Positions 16,362 through 25,555 of a DNA stretch of 64,000 nt are shown here, piece by piece. This stretch comes from SZUA-36 sp963749115 (lineage in GTDB: Bacteria > Pseudomonadota > Gammaproteobacteria > Xanthomonadales > SZUA-36): the NCBI GenBank assembly GCA_963749115.1, contig CAVVLP010000002.1, positions 248,001-312,000 on the forward strand. The letters are read 5' to 3'. The notes under the pieces are model-generated. The model saw only the letters and a list, made by a program, of their open reading frames with translations, was not told where the DNA came from and did not search any database. The translations under genes and the position numbers were made by a program. Position 1 is the first letter of the stretch; every line of letters starts with the position of its first letter.

Positions 16362-18101
16362 GTGTTTAAGAAAATCTCAATCCTGTTCACCCTGGTGCTG
16401 TGTGTATCCTGTAATGTGGAATCGCCTTCACAGGCGGAGAACACTCCAAATGTGATATCACCACCCCAGGAAACTGCCGGGCTTGCACCTGAACATGCGC
16501 AACTCGAAAAAACACTGATACACAATGCGAAAATTTATACCATGGACATCGGTTTTTCGACGGCTGATGCCATCCTGTTTGACAGTTCTGGAAGAATTCA
16601 CAATGTCGGTGGTGAGCAGGCCATGCTGGAAGCATTCCCGGATGCCATGCACATCGATCTGCGTGGTAAGACAATTATCCCGGGTCTGATCGATTCACAT
16701 GCCCATCTGTATGGCCTGGCAATGAGTCTCAGCCAGGCACAGTTGCGCGATACGGCTAGTGTAGAGGAAGTTATCCAACGACTGCGTGAACAGGAGCAGC
16801 ATTTGGCCGAGGGAGACTGGTTGCTTGGCCGTGGCTGGGATCAGAATGACTGGCCGGTAAAGGAGTTTCCCAGCAGCGCGGATCTTGACTCGGCCTTTCC
16901 TGACCGGCCTGTCTGGCTGCGTCGTATAGATGGTCATGCCGGTTGGGCCAACAGCGCCGCGCTCGCCATGGCGGACCAGGATTTATCCGGTGACTGGCAG
17001 CCACAGGGTGGTTTTATCCATCGGGATGCAGATGGTCAGGCCAGTGGCATCCTGGTTGACGGGGCCATGGGGTTGGTCGCAAAAACTGTACCCGAAATCT
17101 CACCGGAATTGCTGCAGGCCTCGTTGAGTCTCGCAATACAGCAAATGCTCAGCCTTGGATTGACCGGTGTGCATGACATGGGTATCGACCAATCGGTGCT
17201 TGAGTTGTATCAACAGCGTATCGAGGCAGGGCAGTTCCCGACCCGTGTCTACGCATTTACCGATGGTGCGGGTGAGACCCTGGACTGGTTGTGTAAAAAA
17301 GGTGCCTACGATGGATGCTTCCGGACGCTGGTCATGCGTGCAGTCAAGCTGTATATCGATGGTGCGATGGGTAGCCGGGGTGCGGCCTTGCTGGCAGATT
17401 ATTCAGATGAGAGTGGCAATACCGGTTTGCTTTTCATGCCGCCCGCCGATCTTGAGGCCAAATTCGACAAGGCCATGGCCTGTGGTTTCCAGGTCGGCGT
17501 GCACGCGATCGGTGATCGTGGCAACCGGGTGGTGCTGGATGCACTCGAATCATCGATCCGGAAATTTCCGGAAAACCCCGGCCGGCACCGTGTTGAACAT
17601 GCACAGACTTTAACGGCCGCAGATATCCCGAGGTTCGCAAAACTGGATGTTATTGCTGCGATGCAACCGACCCACGCAACCAGCGATATGTACTGGGTCG
17701 AGGACCGCCTGGGCGCAGAACGCGTGTTATACGCCTATGCCTGGCGCTCTTTGCTGGATAGCGGCGCACGGCTTGCACTGGGTTCGGATTTTCCGGTTGA
17801 GCAGGTCAACCCGATGCTGGGTATTCATGCGGCGGTTACCCGCCAGGACACGAAAGGCTGGCCGCCGGGCGGTTGGTATCCACAGGAAAAACTGAGCCGT
17901 GAGGAAGCCGTGCGGGGATTTACGCTGGATGCAGCGTATGCCGGCTTCATGGAAAAGAGCGTGGGATCGCTGGAATCAGGGAAACGGGCAGATTTTATCG
18001 TCCTGGACCAAAACATATTTGAAATCGAGCCTGCCCGGATCGCCACCATCAAGGTACTGCAAACATGGCTGGATGGTGAACTTGTCTATTCCTACCCTTG
18101 A
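16362..18101 (+). CDS. YtcJ-like metal-dependent amidohydrolase, lipoprotein
   Basis: 579-aa amidohydrolase of the YtcJ-like group. The GTG start has GGAG at 16352-16355. The signal peptide MFKKISILFTLVLCVSCN ends in a lipobox-like V-S-C, so the protein is predicted to be membrane-anchored in the periplasm. Metal ligands are visible in order: IDSHAHLYG (HxH, about 112), the candidate carboxylated Lys in VKLYIDGAMGSRGA (about 327), HAIGDRGNR (about 380), HRVEHAQTL (about 409) and LALGSDFPVE (about 471). Relatives hydrolyse N-acyl amino acids, aryl esters or similar substrates; the specificity here is unknown. It is divergent from xseA with a short gap. Confidence 0.85.
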   Translation: MFKKISILFTLVLCVSCNVESPSQAENTPNVISPPQETAGLAPEHAQLEKTLIHNAKIYTMDIGFSTADAILFDSSGRIHNVGGEQAMLEAFPDAMHIDLRGKTIIPGLIDSHAHLYGLAMSLSQAQLRDTASVEEVIQRLREQEQHLAEGDWLLGRGWDQNDWPVKEFPSSADLDSAFPDRPVWLRRIDGHAGWANSAALAMADQDLSGDWQPQGGFIHRDADGQASGILVDGAMGLVAKTVPEISPELLQASLSLAIQQMLSLGLTGVHDMGIDQSVLELYQQRIEAGQFPTRVYAFTDGAGETLDWLCKKGAYDGCFRTLVMRAVKLYIDGAMGSRGAALLADYSDESGNTGLLFMPPADLEAKFDKAMACGFQVGVHAIGDRGNRVVLDALESSIRKFPENPGRHRVEHAQTLTAADIPRFAKLDVIAAMQPTHATSDMYWVEDRLGAERVLYAYAWRSLLDSGARLALGSDFPVEQVNPMLGIHAAVTRQDTKGWPPGGWYPQEKLSREEAVRGFTLDAAYAGFMEKSVGSLESGKRADFIVLDQNIFEIEPARIATIKVLQTWLDGELVYSYP

Positions 18102-18132
18102 TACCGGTCTGTTATTAAAGTGATGGGGTGGT

Positions 18133-18170
18133 TATAATCACCTGCTAACTCGCCCGGCCTGCTCCGGGCG
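18133..18170 (+). promoter_or_regulatory. guaB leader: -10 box and GC-rich hairpin
   Basis: TATAAT at 18133-18138 is preceded by only a weak -35 match. Downstream, CGCCCGG/CCGGGCG (about 18151-18170) forms a 7-bp stem with a 6-nt loop between the presumed transcription start and the guaB ATG at 18201. No U-run follows directly, so this is not a normal terminator. It could be a leader structure, or the 3' hairpin of the amidohydrolase mRNA. Confidence 0.4.
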
Positions 18171-18200
18171 TTGCTTTATTCCATACGGAGTGCACCTGCC

Positions 18201-19660
18201 ATGAAAGTAATCGGTGAAGCTCTCACCTTTGATGATGTATCCCTGATTCCGTCCTACTCTGACGTCCTGCCAAAAGACGTTTCGCTTAAAACCCGTTTGA
18301 CCACTGAACTGAATCTCAATATGCCGTTGATTTCAGCCGCCATGGATACGGTGACCGAAGCACGCCTGGCGATTGCCATGGCCCAGGAAGGCGGTATCGG
18401 TGTCGTACACAAGAACATGAGCCTGGAAAACCAGGCGGAGCAGGTCCGGATCGTCAAAAAATACGAGGCAGGTGTGATCAAGGATCCGATCACCGTCAAC
18501 CCCAATACCACCATCAGCGAAGTGCTGGCCATTACCCACCGGCACAATATTTCCGGTGTGCCGGTCGTCGATGGTAACGAACTGGTCGGTATCGTCACTT
18601 CCCGCGATATGCGTTTTGAACGCCGTCTGGAAGATCCGGTAAGCAAAATCATGACCGGTAAAAAGGATCTCGTGACCGTAAAAGAAAATGCCAGCCAGGA
18701 CGAGGTTCTGCGATTACTCCACCGGCACCGGATTGAAAAAGTGCTGGTGGTTAATGACAATTTTGAATTGCGCGGATTGATCACGGTTAAGGATATTCAG
18801 AAATCCTCCGACTTTCCGAACGCCGCCAAGGATTCCCGTGAACGTTTGCTGGTAGCCGCAGCGGTGGGTGTAGGCGGGGATACCGAAGACAGAATTGCGG
18901 CGCTGGTAGAGGCCAATGTTGATGTGGTTATCGTTGATACTGCACATGGTCATACACGTGGCGTACTGGATCGTGTCAGCTGGGTAAAACAGCAATTCCC
19001 CGGATGTGCAGGTTATCGGTGGCAATGTGACCACCGGTGAAGGTGCGCTTGGCGCTGGTGGAGGCCGGTGCCGACGGGGTCAAGATTGGCCAGGGTCCGG
19101 GTTCCATTTGCACCACGCGTATTGTCGCCGGTGTCGGTGTGCCGCAGATTACCGCGGTCAATAATGTTGCCATGGCACTGGCGGGTACCGGTGTTCCCTG
19201 TATTGCCGATGGTGGAATACGATTTTCAGGTGATGTTGCCAAGGCTGTCGCTGCGGGCGCATGGACGGTGATGATCGGTGGATTGTTTGCAGGTACCGAG
19301 GAAGCACCCGGGGAAGTCGAACTGTTCCAGGGTCGTTCCTACAAAATTTACCGTGGTATGGGGTCACTCGGCGCGATGCAGGAAGGCTCGAAAGACCGCT
19401 ATTTCCAGATGGATGTTTCCGCTGACAAACTGGTACCCGAGGGTATCGAAGGCCGTGTACCTTACAAGGGGCCCCTGTCCGGCGTCATCCATCAATTGAC
19501 CGGTGGTCTGCGTTCTTCGATGGGTTATATGGGTTGCAAAACAATCGAACGGTTCCGTGACGAGGCGCGCTTTGTACGTATCACCGGTGCCGGTGTGCGT
19601 GAGAGCCATGCCCATGATGTACAGATCACCAAGGAAGCACCCAACTACAAGCTCGGCTGA
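18201..19660 (+). CDS. guaB: IMP dehydrogenase GuaB, frameshifted twice
   Basis: Converts IMP to XMP, the committed step of guanine nucleotide synthesis. The N-terminal part reads EALTFDDVSLIPSYSDVLP with the CBS pair at about 90-205 (ISGVPVVDGNELVGIVTSRD). The catalytic loop GPGSICTTRIV holds the active-site Cys, and GGIRFSGDVAKA and RGMGSLGAM follow. Two extra bases break the frame: one near 19000 in TTCCCCGG (expected FPDVQVIGGNVTT) and one near 19051 (expected GALALVEAGADG). Removing both restores a normal protein of about 486 aa. Both sites lie within 55 bp in an essential-type gene, so sequencing error is much likelier than decay. The start at 18201 fits the family; the frame is open to 18171. 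guaA follows 24 bp downstream. Confidence 0.88.
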
Positions 19661-19683
19661 CCTACGTCAGTCACAGGATTGAT

Positions 19684-21274
19684 ATGACACAGGATATTCA
19701 TCAGCATCGAATCTTGATCCTGGATTTTGGATCCCAATACACGCAGTTGATCGCGCGCCGTATTCGTGAGATCGGTGTTTATTGTGAGATCTGGCCATGG
19801 GATGTCACTGAAAAAGAAATTGCGGAATTCAAACCGCGTGGTTTAATCCTTTCCGGTGGACCCGAATCCGCGACTACCGGATGACGGACCCAAGGCCCCG
19901 TCCATCGTCTTTGACATGCAGGTGCCGGTTCTCGGTATTTGTTACGGTCTGCACACGATGGCAGCGCAGTTGGGTGGCAGGGTAGAGCCCTCGGATGAAA
20001 AAGAATTCGGGTACGCCGAAGTTGAGTTGACGTCGTCCTCTGCACTTTTTGACGGTATATCTGACCGACAGGCGGATGATGGCAAGAACTTGCTGGATGT
20101 GTGGATGAGTCACGGTGACAAAGTCACCGGGCTTCCCGACGGTTTTAAGCTGGTAGCCCGCACCGCTTCGGCGCCGGTCTGCGCCATTGCCGATGAATCC
20201 CGTCATTTTTATGGTGTTCAGTTTCATCCCGAAGTTACCCATACCGCCAGTGGTAAAGAAATCCTGCAACGCTTCGTGTTGGATATTTGCAACTGTGATG
20301 CCTATTGGACCGCGGCCAATATTATTGAAGATGCGATTGCGCATGTACGCAGGGATGTCGGTTCCGACCATGTGCTTTTGGGTCTGTCGGGTGGTGTCGA
20401 TTCAAGCGTGGTAGCGGCCTTGCTGCATGAGGCCATCGGTGACCAGCTGACCTGTATTTTTGTCGATACCGGTCTGTTGCGTTACAAGGAAGGCGACCAG
20501 GTGATGGCAACCTTTGCGCGCCATATGGGTGTGCATGTCATACGCGTGGATGCCCGTGAACGTTTTCTGGCCGGCTTGGCGGGTGTTTCCGATCCGGAAC
20601 AGAAACGTAAAGTCATCGGTAACCTGTTTATCGATATTTTCGAGGAGCAGGCAAAAAACTGCACGCGCTCGGATCATCATGTCAAATGGCTTGCGCAGGG
20701 TACGATCTATCCGGATGTGATCGAATCCGCCGGTAGCCGTACCGGCAAGGCGCATGTGATCAAATCGCATCACAATGTTGGCGGTCTGCCGGATTACATG
20801 CAGATGCAACTGATCGAGCCTTTACGTGAATTGTTCAAGGACGAGGTACGCCGTATCGGTGTCAAGCTGGGTCTTGAGCCTGAAATGGTCTATCGCCATC
20901 CGTTCCCCGGTCCCGGTCTGGGTGTGCGCATCCTCGGCGAGGTGCGCGAGGAGTACCTGGAGCCATTGGCAAAAGCGGACCATATCTTCATCGAGGAGCT
21001 CCGCAATCACGGTCTCTACGACAAGGTCAGCCAGGCTTTCGCGGTTTTTTTACCGGTCAAGTCGGTTGGTGTCGTTGGTGACCAGCGTCGATATGAGTGG
21101 GTCATAGCGTTGCGCGCGGTGGAGACCATCGATTTCATGACCGCGATCTGGTCACGTCTGCCGTATGAGTTTCTTGAGAAAGTGTCATTAAGAATTATCA
21201 ACGAAATATCAGGTGTATCCAGGGTGGTCTATGATATATCCGGCAAACCGCCAGCCACGATAGAGTGGGAATGA
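19684..21274 (+). CDS. guaA: GMP synthase (glutamine-hydrolysing), one frameshift
   Basis: Makes GMP from XMP with glutamine-derived ammonia. The glutamine amidotransferase domain begins ILILDFGSQYTQLIARRIRE and holds the nucleophile in LGICYGLHTMA and the His/Glu pair in GVQFHPEVTHT. The ATP pyrophosphatase domain has the P-loop LLGLSGGVDSSVVAALL (about 225). The C-terminal dimerisation domain ends SGKPPATIEWE. An extra base in CTACCGGATGAC near 19879 splits the gene (expected GGPESATTDDGPKAPS). Otherwise the protein is complete at about 529 aa. It is the second gene of a guaBA operon. Its stop overlaps the start of the next gene (ATGA at 21271-21274). Confidence 0.9.
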
Positions 21275-23361
21275 ACAATCCTTCTTATTTAGGAACGCTT
21301 AAGCGTTCCTACAGGAACTGGCAGCGTAAAAGAAACCGGGTATTGGCCACTGAATTACCCGCGCCTTTTTTTCACGCCAAAGACATCAATGCCGTCAATG
21401 AGTACTTCTCGGCTTGTGGGGTTGATAACAACTCACACCTGGATTCTTTGCCCAGCCTTAGTGGTCAATGTTATATCTGTGATGAGACAGTAAATTTCAA
21501 AGTGGATTTACCAGTGGATGGAAGCCCCGTCAACTGGCGTGAGACCCTGGTTTGCCCCAAATGCGGATTGATCAACCGTTGGCGTAGCTGTTTGCATGTT
21601 TTTGATGTCTTGCTCAAGCCGGCCACAGACGATCGTATTTACCTGACAGAAACCCTGTCACCGGTTTATCAGAATCTGGCTGCGCGTTACCCCTTCCTCA
21701 GCGCCAGTGAGTATTTCCCGGATAAGCCGTTCGGTCAATTGGTCAAGACCGATTCCATGCCGGTCCGAAATGAAGACGTGACGAAACTGACCTTTGAGGA
21801 TTCCAGCCTGGAAGCCGTTTTGTGTTTTGATGTATTGGAACATGTACCGGATTATCGTTCGGCATTGAAGGAGTTTTACCGTGTGCTCAATTCGGGTGGA
21901 CAATTGCTTATTAGCGTGCCATTCAGCTTTACGACTCAGACCCGTGTGCGCGCCAGGCAGGACGCTGCGGGCCATATCGAGCATTTGTGCGAACCCTGTT
22001 ACCACGGTGACCCGCTATCCGACCAGGGAGTGCTAAGTTATTATGATTTTGGTATGGAACTGCTGGGCGAATTGCGCGAAGCGGGCTTCCAGGAATGCTT
22101 TCTTGTTTGCTACTACTCCGAACACTGGGCTTACCTGAACGAAAACGTGGTGTTCGTCGCACGCAAACTGAAAAGCAGTGTTAACAGCCGAAGAATCGCC
22201 AAATTGATCTGGCAGAATTCAATATATCTGGCACGATATTCAGTGAACCGTTTTGCTTCGTGGATTATCGCCACAACCCGGTCTGCAAATCAACGTGTCT
22301 CTTTCTTATTGAATTCGCACTCATTTGAATACAATAAGAAAATGCAAAGTGAAAAGAGTTTCTTCAAGGAATGTACAGAAGTACATAACCTGCCGGACAT
22401 CTTTCACTATTGGTCAAACAAGTTTCTTGCGCCCGATATGTGTCGCTTTGGATTCAGTAACCCGGAAGAGTTCTTTGCGCACAATATCAAGTGCTTCATG
22501 GCAGAGAGGATTCATCAGAAAATCCACATAGTGAGCATTGGATCTGGAAATTGTGACCTTGAGGTGAAAATCAGCCAGAAATTGGTGCAGTGGGGCTTTG
22601 AGAATTTTGTTTTTGAATGTGTTGATATAAATAAAGATATGCTAAAGCGGGGCAGTAAAGCAGCAAACGATGCAGGTTTAGCCGATTCTTTTCTATTCAG
22701 CCAAGGCGACTTCAATAATTGGAGACCTGCCGGGCAATATGAAATCATCATGGCAAACCAGTCCTTACACCATGTCCTGAATTTGGAAGATCTGTTTGAT
22801 TCCATTAAGAAGTCATTGCAACCTGAAGGGCTTTTCCTGGTGTCCGATATGATCGGCAGAAATGGCCATATGCGCTGGCCAGAGGCGATAGAAGAGTTGC
22901 GGCCATTTTGGAATGAGTTGCCAAAAAACTATCGCCACAACCGGCTCTTGAATCGCTACGAGGAGCAATACATCAACCACGATTGTTCAACTCATGGTTT
23001 CGAGGGTATACGGGCGCAGGATATTCTGCCGCTGCTTACAGAGCATTTCAGTTTCAAGTTTTTTTATCCATTCGGAAATCTGATTTTTGTATTTATTGAC
23101 CGGCCTTTCGGTCACAGTTTTAATGCCAATGCGCAATGGGATAAGGACTTCATTGATCGTGTTCATGCTCGCGACGAGGCATGCATGATATCCGGTGAGT
23201 TAAAACCGACATCCATGCTGGCGGTGTTGACCTGCAATGAGTCAGAAACAGTATTAAGACACCCGGCACTAACGCCTCAGCATTGTTTGCGGAGCCCTGA
23301 CCTGCCTGGAAGCAATGTGCCGGCCGGGACGCCGGAGCAGCGCCTGACCGGTAAAGGTTAA
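21271..23361 (+). CDS. Double class I SAM-dependent methyltransferase protein
   Basis: 696-aa protein with two separate methyltransferase modules. The first (about 60-290) starts with a zinc-knuckle-like pair, CYICDE and CPKCGLINRW. It continues to DSSLEAVLCFDVLEHVPDYR and VLNSGGQLLISVPF, a methyltransferase-11-like fold of the type seen in glycan-modification loci. A helical linker (about 300-400) leads to a second module (about 410-560) with IVSIGSGNCDLEVKI, FECVDINKDMLKRG, QGDFNNWRPAGQYEIIMANQ and SLHHVLNLEDL. The C-terminus RLTGKG adds no domain I recognise. The ATG at 21271 overlaps the guaA stop; a GTG at 21265 is possible. Substrates are unknown; surface polysaccharide methylation is a guess from the later neighbours. 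Confidence 0.75.
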   Translation: MNNPSYLGTLKRSYRNWQRKRNRVLATELPAPFFHAKDINAVNEYFSACGVDNNSHLDSLPSLSGQCYICDETVNFKVDLPVDGSPVNWRETLVCPKCGLINRWRSCLHVFDVLLKPATDDRIYLTETLSPVYQNLAARYPFLSASEYFPDKPFGQLVKTDSMPVRNEDVTKLTFEDSSLEAVLCFDVLEHVPDYRSALKEFYRVLNSGGQLLISVPFSFTTQTRVRARQDAAGHIEHLCEPCYHGDPLSDQGVLSYYDFGMELLGELREAGFQECFLVCYYSEHWAYLNENVVFVARKLKSSVNSRRIAKLIWQNSIYLARYSVNRFASWIIATTRSANQRVSFLLNSHSFEYNKKMQSEKSFFKECTEVHNLPDIFHYWSNKFLAPDMCRFGFSNPEEFFAHNIKCFMAERIHQKIHIVSIGSGNCDLEVKISQKLVQWGFENFVFECVDINKDMLKRGSKAANDAGLADSFLFSQGDFNNWRPAGQYEIIMANQSLHHVLNLEDLFDSIKKSLQPEGLFLVSDMIGRNGHMRWPEAIEELRPFWNELPKNYRHNRLLNRYEEQYINHDCSTHGFEGIRAQDILPLLTEHFSFKFFYPFGNLIFVFIDRPFGHSFNANAQWDKDFIDRVHARDEACMISGELKPTSMLAVLTCNESETVLRHPALTPQHCLRSPDLPGSNVPAGTPEQRLTGKG

Positions 23362-23367
23362 ACCAGT

Positions 23368-23841
23368 ATGCCAACGCAAACCTTTTCAATTGATCAGCAG
23401 GATGAGATCTGGATGAACGAGGCCCTGTTACTGGCCAGACGCGCAGGTCTTGAAGAAGAAGTACCCGTAGGGGCCGTCATTGTCAGGGCAGGGGAGATCA
23501 TTGGCCGTGGCTGGAACCGGAATATCGGTCTCAACGATCCGTCAGCACACGCGGAAATCATCGCCATGCGCGATGCAGGTAAAGCGATTGGCAACCATCG
23601 TCTGCCAGGCTGTAGTCTTTACGTGACGCTGGAGCCTTGCCTGATGTGTGCCGGTGCCATGATTCACGCCCGCCTGGAGCGTATCGTGTTTGGCGCCGAT
23701 GATCCCAAAACCGGTGCAGCCGGCGGAAAGTTTGATCTTTTGGCTGATCCTGCCCACAATCACGAGGTCGTGATAAGTGGTGGTTGCCTGGCCGAAGAAA
23801 GCGCTGACTTGTTGCGGAATTTTTTCAGAGAGCGTAGATGA
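23368..23841 (+). CDS. tadA: tRNA-specific adenosine deaminase TadA
   Basis: Deaminates A34 to inosine in tRNA-Arg(ACG). It is a 157-aa cytidine/deoxycytidylate deaminase-fold enzyme. The zinc site is complete: HAEIIAMRDA (His and catalytic Glu, about 55-64) and PCLMCAGAMIHARL (two Cys, about 89-102). RIVFGADDPKTGAAGG is diagnostic for TadA over other deaminases. It begins 6 bp after the preceding stop. Length and motifs are normal. Confidence 0.95.
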   Translation: MPTQTFSIDQQDEIWMNEALLLARRAGLEEEVPVGAVIVRAGEIIGRGWNRNIGLNDPSAHAEIIAMRDAGKAIGNHRLPGCSLYVTLEPCLMCAGAMIHARLERIVFGADDPKTGAAGGKFDLLADPAHNHEVVISGGCLAEESADLLRNFFRERR

Positions 23842-23910
23842 CAAGATTTTGCTACTATGCGCGCAATTACCGGGCGTGTAGGCCCGCATCAAAATTGAAG
23901 AGATGAATTC

Positions 23911-24114
23911 ATGAAAATAATTATTACTGTTTTATTGCTGTTATTTTTCACTGATACCGAGGCTTATCTTGACCCCGGTACCGGCAGTATGTTGTTACAG
24001 GTTATCCTGGGCGGTGTAGCTGCTGTGGGGGTGGCGATCAAGCTGTACTGGCACAAGTTGAGAGTTGCGTTTGGAGTAGGCAAGAAAGAGGTTTCCGAAG
24101 ACGAGCCGGTCTGA
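23911..24114 (+). CDS. Small YLDPGTGS-type membrane protein
   Basis: 67-aa protein. A signal-like hydrophobic N-terminus (MKIIITVLLLLFFTDTEA) is followed by YLDPGTGSMLLQVILGGV and a second hydrophobic stretch, ending in a charged tail KKEVSEDEPV. Small proteins with this YLDPGTGS core occur beside methyltransferase and alkaline-phosphatase-superfamily genes in many bacteria, as here. Function is unknown. The recurrent partners suggest a role in an envelope phosphotransferase or sulfatase system; that is inference. AAGAG precedes the ATG. Confidence 0.75.
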   Translation: MKIIITVLLLLFFTDTEAYLDPGTGSMLLQVILGGVAAVGVAIKLYWHKLRVAFGVGKKEVSEDEPV

Positions 24115-24120
24115 AGCTCT

Positions 24121-25555
24121 ATGCATAACGCTAAAGCCGAGGTCAATACGGGCTCATTTCGTGACCGTGACGGGCGTGTATATCAATACCAGGGCAGGAT
24201 ATTCCGGGGTTTAAGTGAAGCCGCATTACAATGCTTCCGGCAACTGCAGGAGCAGCCGTTTTACACAAAACTGGTTGAATCGGGCAAAGTTGTTGGTAGT
24301 CGTGAACTTGCCGCACAAGGAGAACCCGTTACCGGACGATCTAAGACAGCAATGGGCAGGTTTTCTTGAACACGACCCTGTAACGGTCATCAGTTACCCC
24401 TACGAATGGACCTTCAGCATGCTCAGGTCTGCTGCCAGTCTGCAACTGCACCTGGTAGAGCGCGCCGTCAGCAACGGCTTCACACTGAAAGATGCAACTC
24501 CATACAACATACAGTTTGTTAATCGCAAACCGGTTTTTATCGACATTCCCTCTTTCGAACCCCTCAATGAAGGCGAACCCTGGTCGGGTTACCGCCAGTT
24601 TTGCGAGATGTTCCTGTTTCCATTGATGTTACAGGCCTATAAGGGCTGCAATTTCCAGCCATTCATGCGCTCGGCTATCGGTGGCGTGGATGTACAAACC
24701 GCAGCTGCGTTATTCGGTTTTCGTGATCGTTTTCGCAAAGGTGTGTTTAGTCATGTCTGGTTACAATCCAAGTTGGACCGGCGATTTGGTGGTTCGTCCG
24801 AGAACGTCAGGTCTAATCTGAAATCGGCGGGTTTCAACCGTGAGTTAATCCTGGTGAATGTGCGCAAGATGCAAAAGCTGGTTAAAAAACTCGAGTGGAA
24901 GGCGGCCGGCTCAGAGTGGGGTGACTACACCGAATTCCACAATTACTCAGAAGATGACCACGCGCTGAAAGAAAATTTCATCCGCGAGACCATCAGCACT
25001 GAAGCACCGCACACCGTTTGGGATATTGGCTGTAATACCGGGCAGTTTTCACGTATCGCGGCATCAGCTTGCAGGCAGGTGTTGTCCATGGATATTGACC
25101 ATGTGGCAGTAGAGCGGCTTTTTCTGAATCCGGAAACGCCGGCTAATATTCTCACGTTGGTGCAAAATGTCGCAGACCCTTCACCCAACTGGGGTTGGCG
25201 TAACCTTGAACGCAGTGATTTAAAAACGCGCAGCCAGCCTGACCTGGTGTTATGCCTGGCCCTTATTCACCACGTGGTCATTACAGCCAATATCCCGTTG
25301 GCGGAATTTGTTGACTGGCTGGCCGGTTTAACGGACAAACTGGTGATTGAATACGTATCGCGCAAGGACGACAAGGTCCAAACCCTGTTGCGTAACAAGG
25401 AAGACAAATACAAGGATTACAGTCGCGAGTCGATTGAATCAAATCTTAAACGTCATTTTGAGATCCGCGCTCAACTTGATGTGAATAATGGAGATCGAAG
25501 CTTGTATCTATGTGTGAAATCCGATCACACAAATACTGCTACTGGATCAGCCTGA
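24121..25555 (+). CDS. SAM-dependent methyltransferase, one frameshift
   Basis: About 477-residue protein when repaired. The N-terminus GSFRDRDGRVYQYQGRIFRG and the block PYEWTFSMLRSAASLQLHL with GFTLKDATPYNIQF identify a known group of large class I methyltransferases with an extra N-terminal domain. The SAM fold proper is at about 305-430 (TVWDIGCNTGQFSRIAA, DIDHVAVERL, DLVLCLALIHHVV). An extra C near 24325 in GAACCCG shifts the frame between ELAAQGE and PLPDDLRQQW. It starts 6 bp after the small membrane protein gene and overlaps the convergent sulfatase gene by 17 bp at its end. The substrate is unknown. Confidence 0.78.

Noticed and set aside
18151..18170. Intrinsic terminator before guaB
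   Set aside because: The stem is GC-rich but is followed by TTGCTTTATT, not a U-run, and lies downstream of a good -10 box. Kept only as a leader hairpin.
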